Under the pieces are notes generated by a model. That model saw only the letters and a list, made by a program, of their open reading frames with translations. It was not told the DNA's origin and made no database searches. Shown in pieces: positions 51,555 to 61,106 of a DNA stretch of 64,000 bases (position 1 is the stretch's first letter; each line of letters starts with the position of its first letter). Source of the stretch: Mycoplana rhizolycopersici (lineage in GTDB: Bacteria > Pseudomonadota > Alphaproteobacteria > Rhizobiales > Rhizobiaceae); NCBI RefSeq assembly GCF_013378445.1, contig NZ_JABXYK010000002.1, positions 434,001 through 498,000 of the forward strand, written 5' to 3'. A program made the translations under genes and the position numbers.

Positions 51555-54422
51555 TCAGAAGAAGCCGCGACGCTGCCACCAGCCGCCCTTCTTGGGCTTC
51601 TCGGGTTCGTCGCCTTCTTTTTCCTGCGGCGAGGAGGACTTGACGACGGGCGCCGAAGCGATCGTCGAGAGGTCGCGGTTGGCGCGGACGGGCTTGGTTT
51701 CCTCGAGATCCGCCGCAGCCTCTTCGACGGCCTCCTCGACCGCAACTTCTTCCGCAGGCTGCTCCTCGATCGCCGCCTGTGCCTCGACGTCGGCCGTCAC
51801 GTCCGGTTCGGCTTCCTTCTTTGTCTTGGGCTTGCGGGTCCGGCGGGTCTTCGGTGCGGGCTCGGCCTGCACTTCGGCTACGACCTCTTCCCTGCTCGGC
51901 GCCGGCTCGCCTTCCACTGCGGCCACGACTTCGGCATCCGCGGTAGCCGCGATCACGGTCGGCTCTCCCACGTCGGCCTCAGCTTCAGTGTCTGCTGCTT
52001 CTGCACCGGCTTCCGCCTCGTCACCGCGGTTGCGGCGGCCGCCGCGCTTGCCGCGACGACGGCGCTTGCGCTTGCCCTGATCGTCGTCGGCTGCGTGCTG
52101 TGCCTCGTCGGCGGCTTCGGCCTCATCCTCGGCTTCGTCACCTTCTTCGTCCACGTCGCCCGGCTGTTCGCCGCCGAACGACGCTGTATCGCTGGCTTCG
52201 GTGCCTTCGGCACCGCCACGGCCGCGGCGGCGGCGGCGGCGCTTGCGCTTGCGGCCGGACTGGTCGTCAGACGACGAAGCAGCAGCGGCAGCAGCGGGCT
52301 TCGCCACAGCCTCGGCTTCCTCTTCCTCCAGATCTTCCTCGATGACGATGTCGTCGTCCTCGTCCGGTTCGGGGGCGAACTGGACGAACTGCTCGATCTT
52401 CACCGGATTTTCGACGGGCTCCCCGCGGTCGATCGCGAAATGCTGGGCGCCGACATGGGCATCCGCATCGATGACGATATGCACGCCGAAGCGCGTCTCG
52501 TAGTCGCCGATCGTGCCGCGCTTCTGGTTGAGCAGGTAGAGCGCGATATCCGGCGTCGTCCGCACGGTGATGTTGTGCGTCGTGTTCTTGAGCAGATACT
52601 CCTCGATGCCGCGCAGCACATGCAGGGCGACGGAGGACTGGGAACGGATATGCCCGGTGCCATTGCAGTGTGGGCAGGTCTGAGTCGTGCTTTCGAGCAC
52701 CGATGCCCGGATGCGCTGACGCGACATTTCCAGCAGGCCGAAATGCGAGATGCGGCCGACCTGGATGCGGGCTCGGTCATGCTTGAGGCAATCCTTCAGC
52801 CTCTTCTCGACGGAGCGGTTGTTGCGCTTCTCCTCCATGTCGATGAAGTCGATGACGACCAGGCCCGCAAGATCGCGCAGGCGCAGCTGGCGCGCCACTT
52901 CCTCGGCGGCTTCCAGGTTGGTCTGCAGCGCCGTTTCCTCGATCGAATGCTCGCGCGTAGAACGGCCGGAGTTGACGTCGATCGAGACGAGCGCCTCGGT
53001 CTGGTTGATGATGATGTAGCCGCCGGACTTCAGCGTCACCTGCGGCTGCAGCATGCGGTCGAGCTGAGCCTCGATGCCTGAGCGCGAGAAGATCGGGTGA
53101 ATGTCGCGGTAGGGCTGAACCACCTTGGCGTGGCTCGGCATCAGCATCTTCATGAAGCCCTTGGCTTCCTTGTAGCCTTCCTCGCCGGCAACGACGATCT
53201 CGCTGATATCCTTGTTGTAGAGGTCACGGATCGAGCGCTTGATCAGCGAGCCTTCCTCGTAGACGAGGCAGGGCGCGGTCGAATTCAGCGTCAGCGTGCG
53301 CACGTTCTCCCACAGACGCATCAGGTATTCGAAGTCGCGCTTGACTTCGACCTTGGTGCGGTTGGCGCCGGCGGTGCGCAGGATCACACCCATGCCCTGC
53401 GGCACTTCGAGATCGCGGGCGATCTCCTTCAGGCGCTTGCGGTCCTGCGGGTTGGTGATCTTGCGGGAAATGCCGCCGCCACGGGCGGTGTTCGGCATCA
53501 GGACCGAATAACGGCCTGCGAGCGAAAGGTAGGTGGTCAGCGCCGCACCCTTGTTGCCGCGTTCTTCCTTGGCGACCTGGACCAGCAGGATCTGCCGGCG
53601 CTTGATCACTTCCTGGATGCGGTACTGCTTGCGCGGCTTGCGCTGGATGCGGTCCGGAACCTCTTCCATCGCATCTTCGGCACCGACCGATTCGATCACT
53701 TCCTTTTCTTCGTGGTGATCGTCGTCGTCGTCATCGTCCTCGCCCGGACGCTTGCGCACCTCTTCGGAGATGACGTCGGTATCGACGGCGGCGGCCATGT
53801 CGCCGGACGGTGTCTTGCCGTCCTCGTCGTCTGCTGCTGCGGCCTGCACCTCTTCGGTGGCCTCATCCTTGGCGACGGCCTTCTTGGCGCGCGGCTTGCG
53901 CGGCTTCTTCGCCTTCGGCTTGGTTTCTTCCTCGACCGGCGCGGCCTCGGCTTCTGCGGCCGGCACAGCTTCCGCCGTTTCCGCGACAACCTCGACGGTC
54001 TCGGCCGCCGCGGTCTTGGCTTCGACAGTCTTGGCTTCGACCGGCGTCTCCTCCGGCGCCTCCTGGACGATCGTCACCGGCTGGGCGGCGACGGGCGCGG
54101 TCTCGACGTGTTCGATGTCCTCGTCGCGGCGGGCTTCCTCGGCCTCTGCCCGAAGCAGCGCCTGACGATCGGCCAGCGGGATCTGGTAGTAGTCGGGATG
54201 GATTTCGGCGAAGGCCAGGAAGCCGTGGCGGTTGCCGCCATAGTCCACGAAGGCCGCCTGTAGCGACGGCTCAACGCGGGTCACCTTGGCAAGGTAGATG
54301 TTGCCGCGGATCTGCTTCTTGTGCTGCGATTCGAAATCGAATTCTTCTATGCGGTTGCCGCGTACGACAACGACGCGCGTCTCCTCTGCGTGAGACGCAT
54401 CGATAAGCATTTTGTCTGCCAT
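51555..54422 (-). CDS. rne: ribonuclease E/G
   Basis: 955 residues. MADKMLIDASHAEETRVVVV starts the RNase E catalytic region; the S1 domain (about 35-90 and 280-340) is split by an insert of about 190 residues rich in Glu and Ala. VSIDVNSGRSTREHSIEETA and VVIDFIDMEEKRNNRS carry the catalytic Asp pair, CPHCNGTGH the zinc link. The C-terminal 250 residues are a disordered acidic/basic scaffold (KRKRRRRRRGRGG, VEEAVEEAAAD) for degradosome partners. It starts mRNA decay and rRNA processing. The start has a GGAGCAGGAC leader; the frame is open 52 codons upstream. Confidence 0.96.
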   Translation of the reverse strand: MADKMLIDASHAEETRVVVVRGNRIEEFDFESQHKKQIRGNIYLAKVTRVEPSLQAAFVDYGGNRHGFLAFAEIHPDYYQIPLADRQALLRAEAEEARRDEDIEHVETAPVAAQPVTIVQEAPEETPVEAKTVEAKTAAAETVEVVAETAEAVPAAEAEAAPVEEETKPKAKKPRKPRAKKAVAKDEATEEVQAAAADDEDGKTPSGDMAAAVDTDVISEEVRKRPGEDDDDDDDHHEEKEVIESVGAEDAMEEVPDRIQRKPRKQYRIQEVIKRRQILLVQVAKEERGNKGAALTTYLSLAGRYSVLMPNTARGGGISRKITNPQDRKRLKEIARDLEVPQGMGVILRTAGANRTKVEVKRDFEYLMRLWENVRTLTLNSTAPCLVYEEGSLIKRSIRDLYNKDISEIVVAGEEGYKEAKGFMKMLMPSHAKVVQPYRDIHPIFSRSGIEAQLDRMLQPQVTLKSGGYIIINQTEALVSIDVNSGRSTREHSIEETALQTNLEAAEEVARQLRLRDLAGLVVIDFIDMEEKRNNRSVEKRLKDCLKHDRARIQVGRISHFGLLEMSRQRIRASVLESTTQTCPHCNGTGHIRSQSSVALHVLRGIEEYLLKNTTHNITVRTTPDIALYLLNQKRGTIGDYETRFGVHIVIDADAHVGAQHFAIDRGEPVENPVKIEQFVQFAPEPDEDDDIVIEEDLEEEEAEAVAKPAAAAAASSSDDQSGRKRKRRRRRRGRGGAEGTEASDTASFGGEQPGDVDEEGDEAEDEAEAADEAQHAADDDQGKRKRRRRGKRGGRRNRGDEAEAGAEAADTEAEADVGEPTVIAATADAEVVAAVEGEPAPSREEVVAEVQAEPAPKTRRTRKPKTKKEAEPDVTADVEAQAAIEEQPAEEVAVEEAVEEAAADLEETKPVRANRDLSTIASAPVVKSSSPQEKEGDEPEKPKKGGWWQRRGFF

Positions 54423-55096
54423 GAAAGTCCTGCTCCTCGGCGCAGGCCAAGCCTGTCTGGCGACCAGCCGCCGATAGGCGGTTGGTCGGAAGGTGGGAGC
54501 GCTGCGCCGGATAAGTGATTTCCCGTCGGGGCGGGGTGAGCGGGCTGCGGCCAGACAACGACTGGTGCGATCACGCACCGAAGCCTGTTAACCTCTGACA
54601 TATACCGCAGCGACAACATCAACGTCCAAACGAGATTGCCAATGTCATAGACCGAGACGGTCCGATGAAGCGGGCCTGAATGCCCATGGTGGATATCCAC
54701 CGTTGATTTGGTCCGGCCACCGCCGGATTACCGCGATTCCATTGCTCGGGACGAAGCTTTGCGACGGCGGATGAAGGCCAGTTTCGGCGCCAATTCCAGA
54801 TGGTTGGCTGCCCGCCTGCGGCTTCTATCCCGTCAGTGCTTTTTCCCTGAAATCGCTTTTATGTTCAATATGTCACAATGGCAAGGAAAAAGCCCGGACC
54901 GTCACAATTATGATCCAATCCCGCCCGATGGAAGCCGGCCGCGCAGCTGCTCCGGCGCGCCGCCCGTAAGGTTCGGTTAACCATGCGGCGTCAAGGTTGT
55001 CCGACGATTTGTTCGCTTCGGGCGTCTGGCGCGGCCGAAGGAATTGCTGTTGGATCCGAGCCGCAACCAGGGCGGTATTGGTCGGGGAGGTCGGAA
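54423..55096. other. divergent intergenic region between rne and the amidase gene, with structured rne leader
   Basis: About 670 bases without a supportable gene. Near rne there is an 11-bp hairpin (GACCAGCCGCC 54462-54472 with GGCGGTTGGTC 54477-54487, one mismatch on the minus strand) and a second (GGTGCG 54564-54569 with CGCACC 54574-54579). A TATATG (minus strand, near 54600) could be the rne -10, which would give a leader of over 150 bases. A 14-bp perfect palindrome GGTGGATATCCACC lies at 54688-54701. A TTAACC half-site is at 54977. No RNA gene is recognised. Confidence 0.5.
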
Positions 55097-56398
55097 TTGA
55101 AAGTCGTTGTGGCGCAAAGGCGTGATGCGGGCAATCGGGCGGCGAGGTTGCTGTGCCGGCTTGCAGGCGCTGCCGTGCTTGCGCTTGCGGCCTTCCCATC
55201 GTTCGCCGGCGGAATCGCCGCTGCGGGTGCAGAAGTGACGACGGGCTCCATCCCGGCGGAAAATCCCGCGCTGCTCGCCTATTCTGGCCGCATGGCCGGC
55301 GACGATGCCCGCACGCGCCTCATCATCGATTTCGACAAGCGTCCGGATATATCTGTTCACTACGTCGCCAATCCCTATCGCATCCTGATCGATCTTCCAG
55401 AAACCGTGTTTGCGCTGAAGAAGGATGAGTTTGTCGCCCGCGGCCTCTTCAAGGATGTTCGTTTCGGCGCCATGGCGGAGGGACGCTCCCGCATCGTGCT
55501 GACAGCGGACAGGCCTGCAAGCGTCACGTCGACCGAGATTCGGGAAGAGGAGGGCGGCAAGAGCTTTCGCCTCGTCGTCGATACCGGGATCGTCACCAAG
55601 GAAGCCTTCGTCGAGCTGGTGAACGGCCAGAAATGGAAAGAGGCGACCGCAAGCGTCGCTTTCGCGGATGGGGCGGTGGTGCCGGGCGAAGTTGTGGAAC
55701 CCGGCAATTTCGTCATCGCCGTCGACGCTGGCCACGGCGGCATCGACAATGGCGCGCTGGGGGCGGAGACCGGCACGCATGAAAAAGCGGTGACGCTGGC
55801 CTTTGCCAAGGAGATCGCGGCAGCGCTGAACAAGCTGCCGTCGACGGAAGCGTTCCTGACGCGTGACAAGGACGAATTCCTGTCGCTGTCGCAGCGGGTG
55901 CAACTGGCGCGCAGCCGCAATGCCAACCTGCTCATTTCGATCCATGCCGATACGCTTCGCCAGAAGGATATCCGCGGCGCGACGGTCTATACGATCTCCG
56001 ACAAGGCATCCGACAGCCTCGCAGCCAACCTTGCCGCGCGCGAAAACCTTTCGGACGAGATTGCCGGCATGCCGCTGGAGGGCGAGCCGCCGGAAGTGGC
56101 AGATATCCTGATCGACCTGACGCGCCGCGAGACGCAGGGCTTTTCGATCGGCCTTGCCAAGCAGGTGGTCGGTGCCTTCGAAGGCGAGGTCAGGCTCATC
56201 AACAATCCGCATCGCTATGCCGGGTTTCGTGTGCTGAAGGCGCCGGATGTGCCCTCGGTTCTTCTCGAACTCGGCTTCCTGTCGAACAAGGAGGACGAGC
56301 AGCTTCTGATCGATCCCGCCTGGCAGAAGAAGGTGGCCGGCCTGATCGCGGAGGCGGTGGGGCGCTACCGTGCGACCGTCGTCGCCAACGGCGGCTGA
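55097..56398 (+). CDS. N-acetylmuramoyl-L-alanine amidase (AMIN + Amidase_3)
   Basis: 433 residues. A signal peptide (LLCRLAGAAVLALAAFPSFA) precedes an AMIN domain (about 60-160: RLIIDFDKRPDISVHYVANP), a linker, then Amidase_3 (about 210-430) with Zn ligands in AVDAGHGGIDNG, GTHEKAVTL and LLISIHADTL and catalytic Glu in LLELGFLSNKEDE. It removes stem peptides from peptidoglycan, as AmiC, during septum splitting. I use the TTG at 55097, which has GGGGAGG seven bases ahead; the upstream open part has no signal. PBP1A follows 276 bases later. Confidence 0.92.
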   Translation: MKVVVAQRRDAGNRAARLLCRLAGAAVLALAAFPSFAGGIAAAGAEVTTGSIPAENPALLAYSGRMAGDDARTRLIIDFDKRPDISVHYVANPYRILIDLPETVFALKKDEFVARGLFKDVRFGAMAEGRSRIVLTADRPASVTSTEIREEEGGKSFRLVVDTGIVTKEAFVELVNGQKWKEATASVAFADGAVVPGEVVEPGNFVIAVDAGHGGIDNGALGAETGTHEKAVTLAFAKEIAAALNKLPSTEAFLTRDKDEFLSLSQRVQLARSRNANLLISIHADTLRQKDIRGATVYTISDKASDSLAANLAARENLSDEIAGMPLEGEPPEVADILIDLTRRETQGFSIGLAKQVVGAFEGEVRLINNPHRYAGFRVLKAPDVPSVLLELGFLSNKEDEQLLIDPAWQKKVAGLIAEAVGRYRATVVANGG

Positions 56399-56674
56399 GC
56401 GCGGGCGTCCCAACGGTTGAGGATGCGTGCGAAAAAGCGTTCATGTGCCGAAAAAGTGACAGCACCGGCAATTGAACCATGGCCTTCGCCCGTTGTTTGC
56501 ATTAAGCCCTATTTTCCTCACATTCGAGGCTCTACTCGGGTCTGACGGGGCGACTCGGTGACGAATATTCAGGTCGCCGGCAGGGATGGATGGCTTTCCA
56601 AGAGCACAGGCACCGCGTGTGGTGCGCCGCCATCGTTCCAGCGATGAATTGATTAGGATACCGGTAACTGGCAA

Positions 56675-59125
56675 ATGATCAGATTGATTGGATATTTTTT
56701 CGGGATTGGCACTGTCTTCTTCCTCGGTGTTGCCGCGGTGGTTGCAGTCTATCTCGCCAATGTCACGAAAGATCTGCCTGACTACGAGGTATTGAGCAAT
56801 TATTCGCCGCCGGTGACGACGCGCGTCCACGCCACCAACGGCGCGCTCATGGCCGAGTACGCCCGCGAGCGCCGGCTCTTCCTGCCGATTCAGGCGATCC
56901 CGGACCGCGTCAAGGCGGCGTTCCTCTCGGCCGAAGACAAGAATTTCTACAACCACCCCGGCGTGGACGTCACCGGCCTGTTCCGCGCGATCGTCACCAA
57001 CCTGCAGCAGATGGGCTCGGGCCGTCGCCCGGTCGGCGCCTCCACGATCACCCAGCAGGTGGCGAAGAACTTCCTGCTCAGCTCCGACCAGACCATCGAC
57101 CGAAAGGTCAAGGAAGCGATCCTGTCGTTCCGCATCGAGCAGGCCTATTCCAAGGACCGTATCCTCGAGCTCTATCTCAACGAGATCTTCTTCGGGATGA
57201 ACTCCTATGGCATCGCCGGCGCGGCGCTGACCTATTTCGACAAGTCCGTCACCGAATTGACGATCGCCGAGACGGCCTATCTCGCCGCCCTGCCGAAAGG
57301 GCCGAACAACTATCATCCCTTCCGTCGCGCCGACGCAGCGATCGAGCGCCGCAACTGGGTGATCGACCGCATGGCCGAGAACGGTTACATCACCAAGAGC
57401 GAAGGCGACGAGGCCAAGCAGCAGCCGCTCGGCGTGACGCCGCGCAACCGCGGCTCCTATCTCTTCGCATCCGATTACTTTGCCGAGGAGGTGCGCCGGC
57501 AGATCATCGAGCGCTACGGGGACAATGCGCTCTATGAAGGTGGTCTGTCGGTGCGCACCTCTCTCGACCCCCGCCTCCAGGTGATCGCCCGCAAGGTGCT
57601 GCAGGAGGGGCTCACCAGCTATGATGAGCGCCGCGGTTTCCATGGTCCGATCAAGACCGTCGAGATAGGCAGCGACTGGGGCATCGAACTGAGCAAGGTC
57701 CAATCGTTCAGCGACGTTCCCGAATGGAAGCTGGCCGTCGTGCTTGCCACCGACTCCAAGGGCGCCGACATCGGCCTGCAACCGCGCAAGGAACCGTCGG
57801 GCAAGGTTGCGCCCGAGCGGGTCACCGGGCGCATTCCGGCCGAGGCGATGAAGTGGGCCTACCGCTCCGCCAAGGGCGACCGCCGCTCGGCGCAATCGCC
57901 GGAAGGTGTCTTCACTCCGGGCGATGTCGTCTATGTCGAGCCGACCGAAACCGAAGGCTCCTATCGCCTGCGCCAGCCGCCGCGCATCCAGGGCGGCATG
58001 GTCGCCATGGATCCGCATACCGGACGCGTACTCGCCATGGTCGGTGGCTTTTCCTATAGCCAGTCGGAGTTCAACCGCGCGACGCAGGCGATGCGTCAGC
58101 CCGGTTCGTCCTTCAAGCCCTTCGTCTATGCCGCTGCGCTCGACAACGGCTATACGCCAGCCTCCGTCATCATGGACGCGCCGATCGAGATCGTCTCCGG
58201 CGGCCAGGTCTGGCGGCCGCAGAATTACGGCGGCGGCTCGGCAGGTCCCTCGACGCTTCGCCTCGGCATCGAGAAGTCGCGTAACCTGATGACCGTCCGC
58301 CTTGCCCAGGACATGGGCATGAACCTCGTCGCCGAATATGCCGAGCGCTTCGGCATCTACGATAAGATGAACCCGGTTCTCGCCATGTCGCTCGGTTCCG
58401 GCGAGACGACGGTCCTGCGCATGGTTTCGGCCTATTCGGTGCTGGCGAACGGCGGCAAGCAGATCAAGCCCTCGCTGATCGACCGCATCCAGGACCGCTA
58501 CGGCAAGACGATCTTCAGCCACGAGGAGCGCACCTGCGAAGGTTGCAACGCGCAGGACTGGGAGAACCAGGAAGAGCCCAATATCGTCGACAATCGCGAG
58601 CAGGTGCTCGACCCGATGACCGCCTATCAGATCACCTCGATGATGGAAGGCGTCGTCACTCGCGGCACCGCCGCCGGCAAGATCAAGCTCGACCGTCCGG
58701 CAGCCGGCAAGACGGGCACGACCAACGACGAAAAGGACGCCTGGTTCGTCGGCTATACGCCTGACCTCGTCACCGGCCTTTATCTCGGCCTCGATAGCCC
58801 CGCACCGCTTGGCCGTGGCGCCACCGGTGGCTCGCTGGCGGCCCCGCTCTTCAACACCTTCATGCAGCAGGCGCTGGAAGGCACGCCGCCGACGAAGTTC
58901 CTCGTTCCTGAAGGCATGCAGATGATCGCCGTCAACCGCAAGACCGGCATGGCGGCCATGGAGGGCGATCCGGACACGATCATGGAAGCCTTCAAGCCCG
59001 GCACCGGCCCGGCCGACACCTTCTCCGTCATTGGTGGCGAGGAGTACATGGAGCCGGAGGAGATCCTTCGCAGCTCGCCGCAGGCCAACCAGGCGGTGAG
59101 TGGCGGCCAGAGCGGATTGTTCTGA
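56675..59125 (+). CDS. mrcA: penicillin-binding protein 1A (bifunctional glycosyltransferase/transpeptidase)
   Basis: 816 residues. One N-terminal membrane helix, a GT51 glycosyltransferase domain with AEDKNFYNHPG (catalytic Glu near residue 86) and STITQQVAKNFLL, then the transpeptidase domain with SxxK in QPGSSFKPF (near 480), SxN in EKSRNLMTV (near 535) and KTG in AAGKTGTTND (near 678). It polymerises and crosslinks peptidoglycan. An unusual CEGCNAQDW stretch lies near residue 625. Followed by a hairpin terminator. Confidence 0.96.
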   Translation: MIRLIGYFFGIGTVFFLGVAAVVAVYLANVTKDLPDYEVLSNYSPPVTTRVHATNGALMAEYARERRLFLPIQAIPDRVKAAFLSAEDKNFYNHPGVDVTGLFRAIVTNLQQMGSGRRPVGASTITQQVAKNFLLSSDQTIDRKVKEAILSFRIEQAYSKDRILELYLNEIFFGMNSYGIAGAALTYFDKSVTELTIAETAYLAALPKGPNNYHPFRRADAAIERRNWVIDRMAENGYITKSEGDEAKQQPLGVTPRNRGSYLFASDYFAEEVRRQIIERYGDNALYEGGLSVRTSLDPRLQVIARKVLQEGLTSYDERRGFHGPIKTVEIGSDWGIELSKVQSFSDVPEWKLAVVLATDSKGADIGLQPRKEPSGKVAPERVTGRIPAEAMKWAYRSAKGDRRSAQSPEGVFTPGDVVYVEPTETEGSYRLRQPPRIQGGMVAMDPHTGRVLAMVGGFSYSQSEFNRATQAMRQPGSSFKPFVYAAALDNGYTPASVIMDAPIEIVSGGQVWRPQNYGGGSAGPSTLRLGIEKSRNLMTVRLAQDMGMNLVAEYAERFGIYDKMNPVLAMSLGSGETTVLRMVSAYSVLANGGKQIKPSLIDRIQDRYGKTIFSHEERTCEGCNAQDWENQEEPNIVDNREQVLDPMTAYQITSMMEGVVTRGTAAGKIKLDRPAAGKTGTTNDEKDAWFVGYTPDLVTGLYLGLDSPAPLGRGATGGSLAAPLFNTFMQQALEGTPPTKFLVPEGMQMIAVNRKTGMAAMEGDPDTIMEAFKPGTGPADTFSVIGGEEYMEPEEILRSSPQANQAVSGGQSGLF

Positions 59126-59150
59126 TCACCTTCAGCAGCCGACGGAAATG

Positions 59151-59182
59151 AAAAAGGCGGGCGTTCTCAAGCGTCCGCCTTT
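59151..59182 (+). terminator. Rho-independent terminator of mrcA
   Basis: AAAGGCGGGCG (59153-59163) pairs with CGTCCGCCTTT (59172-59182) with one G-U, 27 bases after the mrcA stop. A run of A precedes it, so it can work both ways. Confidence 0.75.
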
Positions 59183-59243
59183 ACATCTTTCGGCCATGTG
59201 ACTATCTCACGGACCAACTCGCAAACAATCGAAGAAGACGGAT

Positions 59244-60375
59244 ATGCGCGCGGAAATCGAAAACGTAGTCGACGAAATCAAGCAGGCCATAAGCCTGCTG
59301 AGGAGGCATCTTTGACTGGGATCAGGCGGTAAGACGACTGGACTGGTTGAACAACAAGGCAGAGGATCCGAACCTCTGGAACGATGCCACCGAAGCTCAG
59401 AAGCTGATGCGCGAGCGCCAGCAGCTCGATGATGGCATCACCGGCCTGCGCGGCCTGGAGCAGCAGCTCAAGGACAACATCGAACTCATCGAGCTCGGTG
59501 AGGAAGAAGGTGACGCCGACATCGTCAAGGATGCCGAGAACGCCTTGAAGGAGCTGCGCACGGAAGCCAATCGCCGGCAGGTCGAGGCGATGCTGTCCGG
59601 CGAGGCCGACGGCAACGACACCTATGTGGAAGTCCATTCGGGCGCAGGCGGCACGGAGAGCCAGGACTGGGCGAACATGCTGCTTCGCATGTACACCCGC
59701 TGGGCCGAGCGCCAGGGCTTCAAGGTCGAGCTTCTGGAAATCCACGACGGCGAAGAGGCCGGCATCAAGTCCGCGACGATCCTCGTCAAGGGCCACAATG
59801 CCTATGGCTGGATGAAGACCGAATCGGGCGTGCACCGCCTGGTACGCATCTCGCCCTATGACAGCAACGCCCGCCGCCACACCTCGTTCTCATCGGTCTG
59901 GGTCTATCCGGTCGTCGACGATTCGATCAATATCGACATCAACGAGAGCGATTGCCGCATCGATACCTATCGCTCGTCGGGTGCGGGCGGCCAGCACGTG
60001 AACACGACCGATTCGGCCGTGCGCATCACGCACATCCCGTCGGGTATCGTCGTGGCCTGCCAGCAGGAGCGCTCGCAGCACAAGAACCGGGCCAAGGCCT
60101 GGGACATGCTGCGCGCCCGCCTGTACGAGGCCGAGCTGAAGAAGCGCGAGGAGGCTGCCAATGCCGAAGCCGCTTCAAAGACGGACATCGGCTGGGGACA
60201 CCAGATCCGTTCCTACGTGCTGCAGCCCTACCAGCTGGTCAAGGACCTGCGCACAGGGGTGGAGAGCACCGCGCCATCGGACGTGCTCGACGGTGAACTG
60301 AACGAGTTCATGGAAGCGGCCCTCGCGCACCGTGTCAGCGGCGGCGCCGACGCGTCAGTCGAAGACCTGGCCTGA
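59244..60375 (+). CDS. prfB: peptide chain release factor 2, with programmed +1 frameshift
   Basis: The gene is split: 23 codons from ATG 59244 to CTT 59310-59312, an in-frame TGA at 59313-59315, then the main frame from 59314 to 60375, 376 residues in all. The frameshift site keeps the classic AGG AGG (internal Shine-Dalgarno), spacing, and CTT TGA C. The catalytic GGQ is in [15 protein letters not shown]; the stop-codon tripeptide region is [13 protein letters not shown], with Tyr where E. coli has Phe (SPF). RF2 frees peptides at UGA and UAA and limits its own synthesis by this shift. Calling it from a later start such as TTG 59347 would lose about 34 residues. Confidence 0.95.
59301..59316 (+). 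promoter_or_regulatory. prfB +1 frameshift site
   Basis: AGGAGGCATCTTTGAC: an internal Shine-Dalgarno, three bases, then CTT followed by TGA and C. When RF2 is scarce the ribosome slips from CTT to TTT and goes on in the +1 frame (GAC TGG GAT...). All elements of the known prfB mechanism are present. Confidence 0.93.
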
Positions 60376-60414
60376 CGGCGCATGGATGCTGCGGTCTCGC
60401 AGCTGACGGACTAC

Positions 60415-60451
60415 ACAATGAAAAGGCCCCTTCGAGGGGCCTTTTCATTGT
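60415..60451 (+). terminator. strong bidirectional Rho-independent terminator
   Basis: A perfect 16-bp stem, ACAATGAAAAGGCCCC (60415-60430) with GGGGCCTTTTCATTGT (60436-60451), loop TTCGA. The TTTT lies within the 3' arm, and the same holds on the other strand, so it ends both prfB and the convergent secreted-protein gene. Confidence 0.85.
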
Positions 60452-60558
60452 CGGCAAGCCCCCGCGACTTCACGCGATCACGTGTGGTGCCGGGCTTTGC
60501 CACTCGAAGTCTGATGCCGCGGCATCCCGCCGATGCCGCAAAATGGCCACTGCGGCCT

Positions 60559-61071
60559 TCAGTTGCTGGCCTTTTCCACGCGCATCTCGCCGAGATCGTC
60601 GATCAGGACTGTCCAGGAATCGGAGTGCGCCGCCTTCGGATCGGTCTTGAGGTGGATGGTGGCGAACATGCCGGGCTGGGCCGTGACGCCGTCCGAGCTC
60701 TCCGGGCGGATATCCGTCACATAGGCCTTCATCGCTGTGAATTCCTCGATTTCCGTCGACGAGGCGATCGCCGGGCCGTCCGCCGCCATTTCGATGCGCT
60801 GCAGAAAGACCTTTGCGGTTCCGTCCGGCTGGCGCAGGGAAAAGAGCTTGTAGTAGCCGCGGCGGACGGGCGTGTCGCCTGCATCTGCAGCAGTGCTCTC
60901 CGTCGTCGGTGCTGCAGCCTTGTCACTATCCTCCGCACTGTCCTGCCAGTAGCCGGTGCTGACGGCGAAGGTCACTGCCGGCGGCAGCGGTGACGCATTC
61001 TGTGCACGGACGGTTGCTGCCGCGCTCACTATGACTGCGACGAGGATGGCGGTGGCAGTAGGGCGGAACAT
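60559..61071 (-). CDS. secreted hypothetical protein
   Basis: 170 residues, not recognised. A signal peptide (FRPTATAILVAVIVSAAATVRA) is followed by a Ser/Thr/Ala-rich linker and a globular domain: GYYKLFSLRQPDGTAKVFLQ, RIEMAADGPAIASSTEIEEF, and VTDIRPESSDG. AAGGAG lies seven bases before the ATG used. It is 35 bases downstream of NAD kinase on the same strand, so probably co-transcribed; this pairing hints at no particular function. Periplasmic by inference. Confidence 0.7.
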   Translation of the reverse strand: MFRPTATAILVAVIVSAAATVRAQNASPLPPAVTFAVSTGYWQDSAEDSDKAAAPTTESTAADAGDTPVRRGYYKLFSLRQPDGTAKVFLQRIEMAADGPAIASSTEIEEFTAMKAYVTDIRPESSDGVTAQPGMFATIHLKTDPKAAHSDSWTVLIDDLGEMRVEKASN

Positions 61072-61106
61072 CGCGAACTCCTTGGCGTTCCAGGGGCGGC
61101 CTCGGT

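Noticed and set aside
56441-58522. 693-codon minus-strand open frame over mrcA
   Set aside because: Antisense shadow of PBP1A, which has all catalytic motifs.
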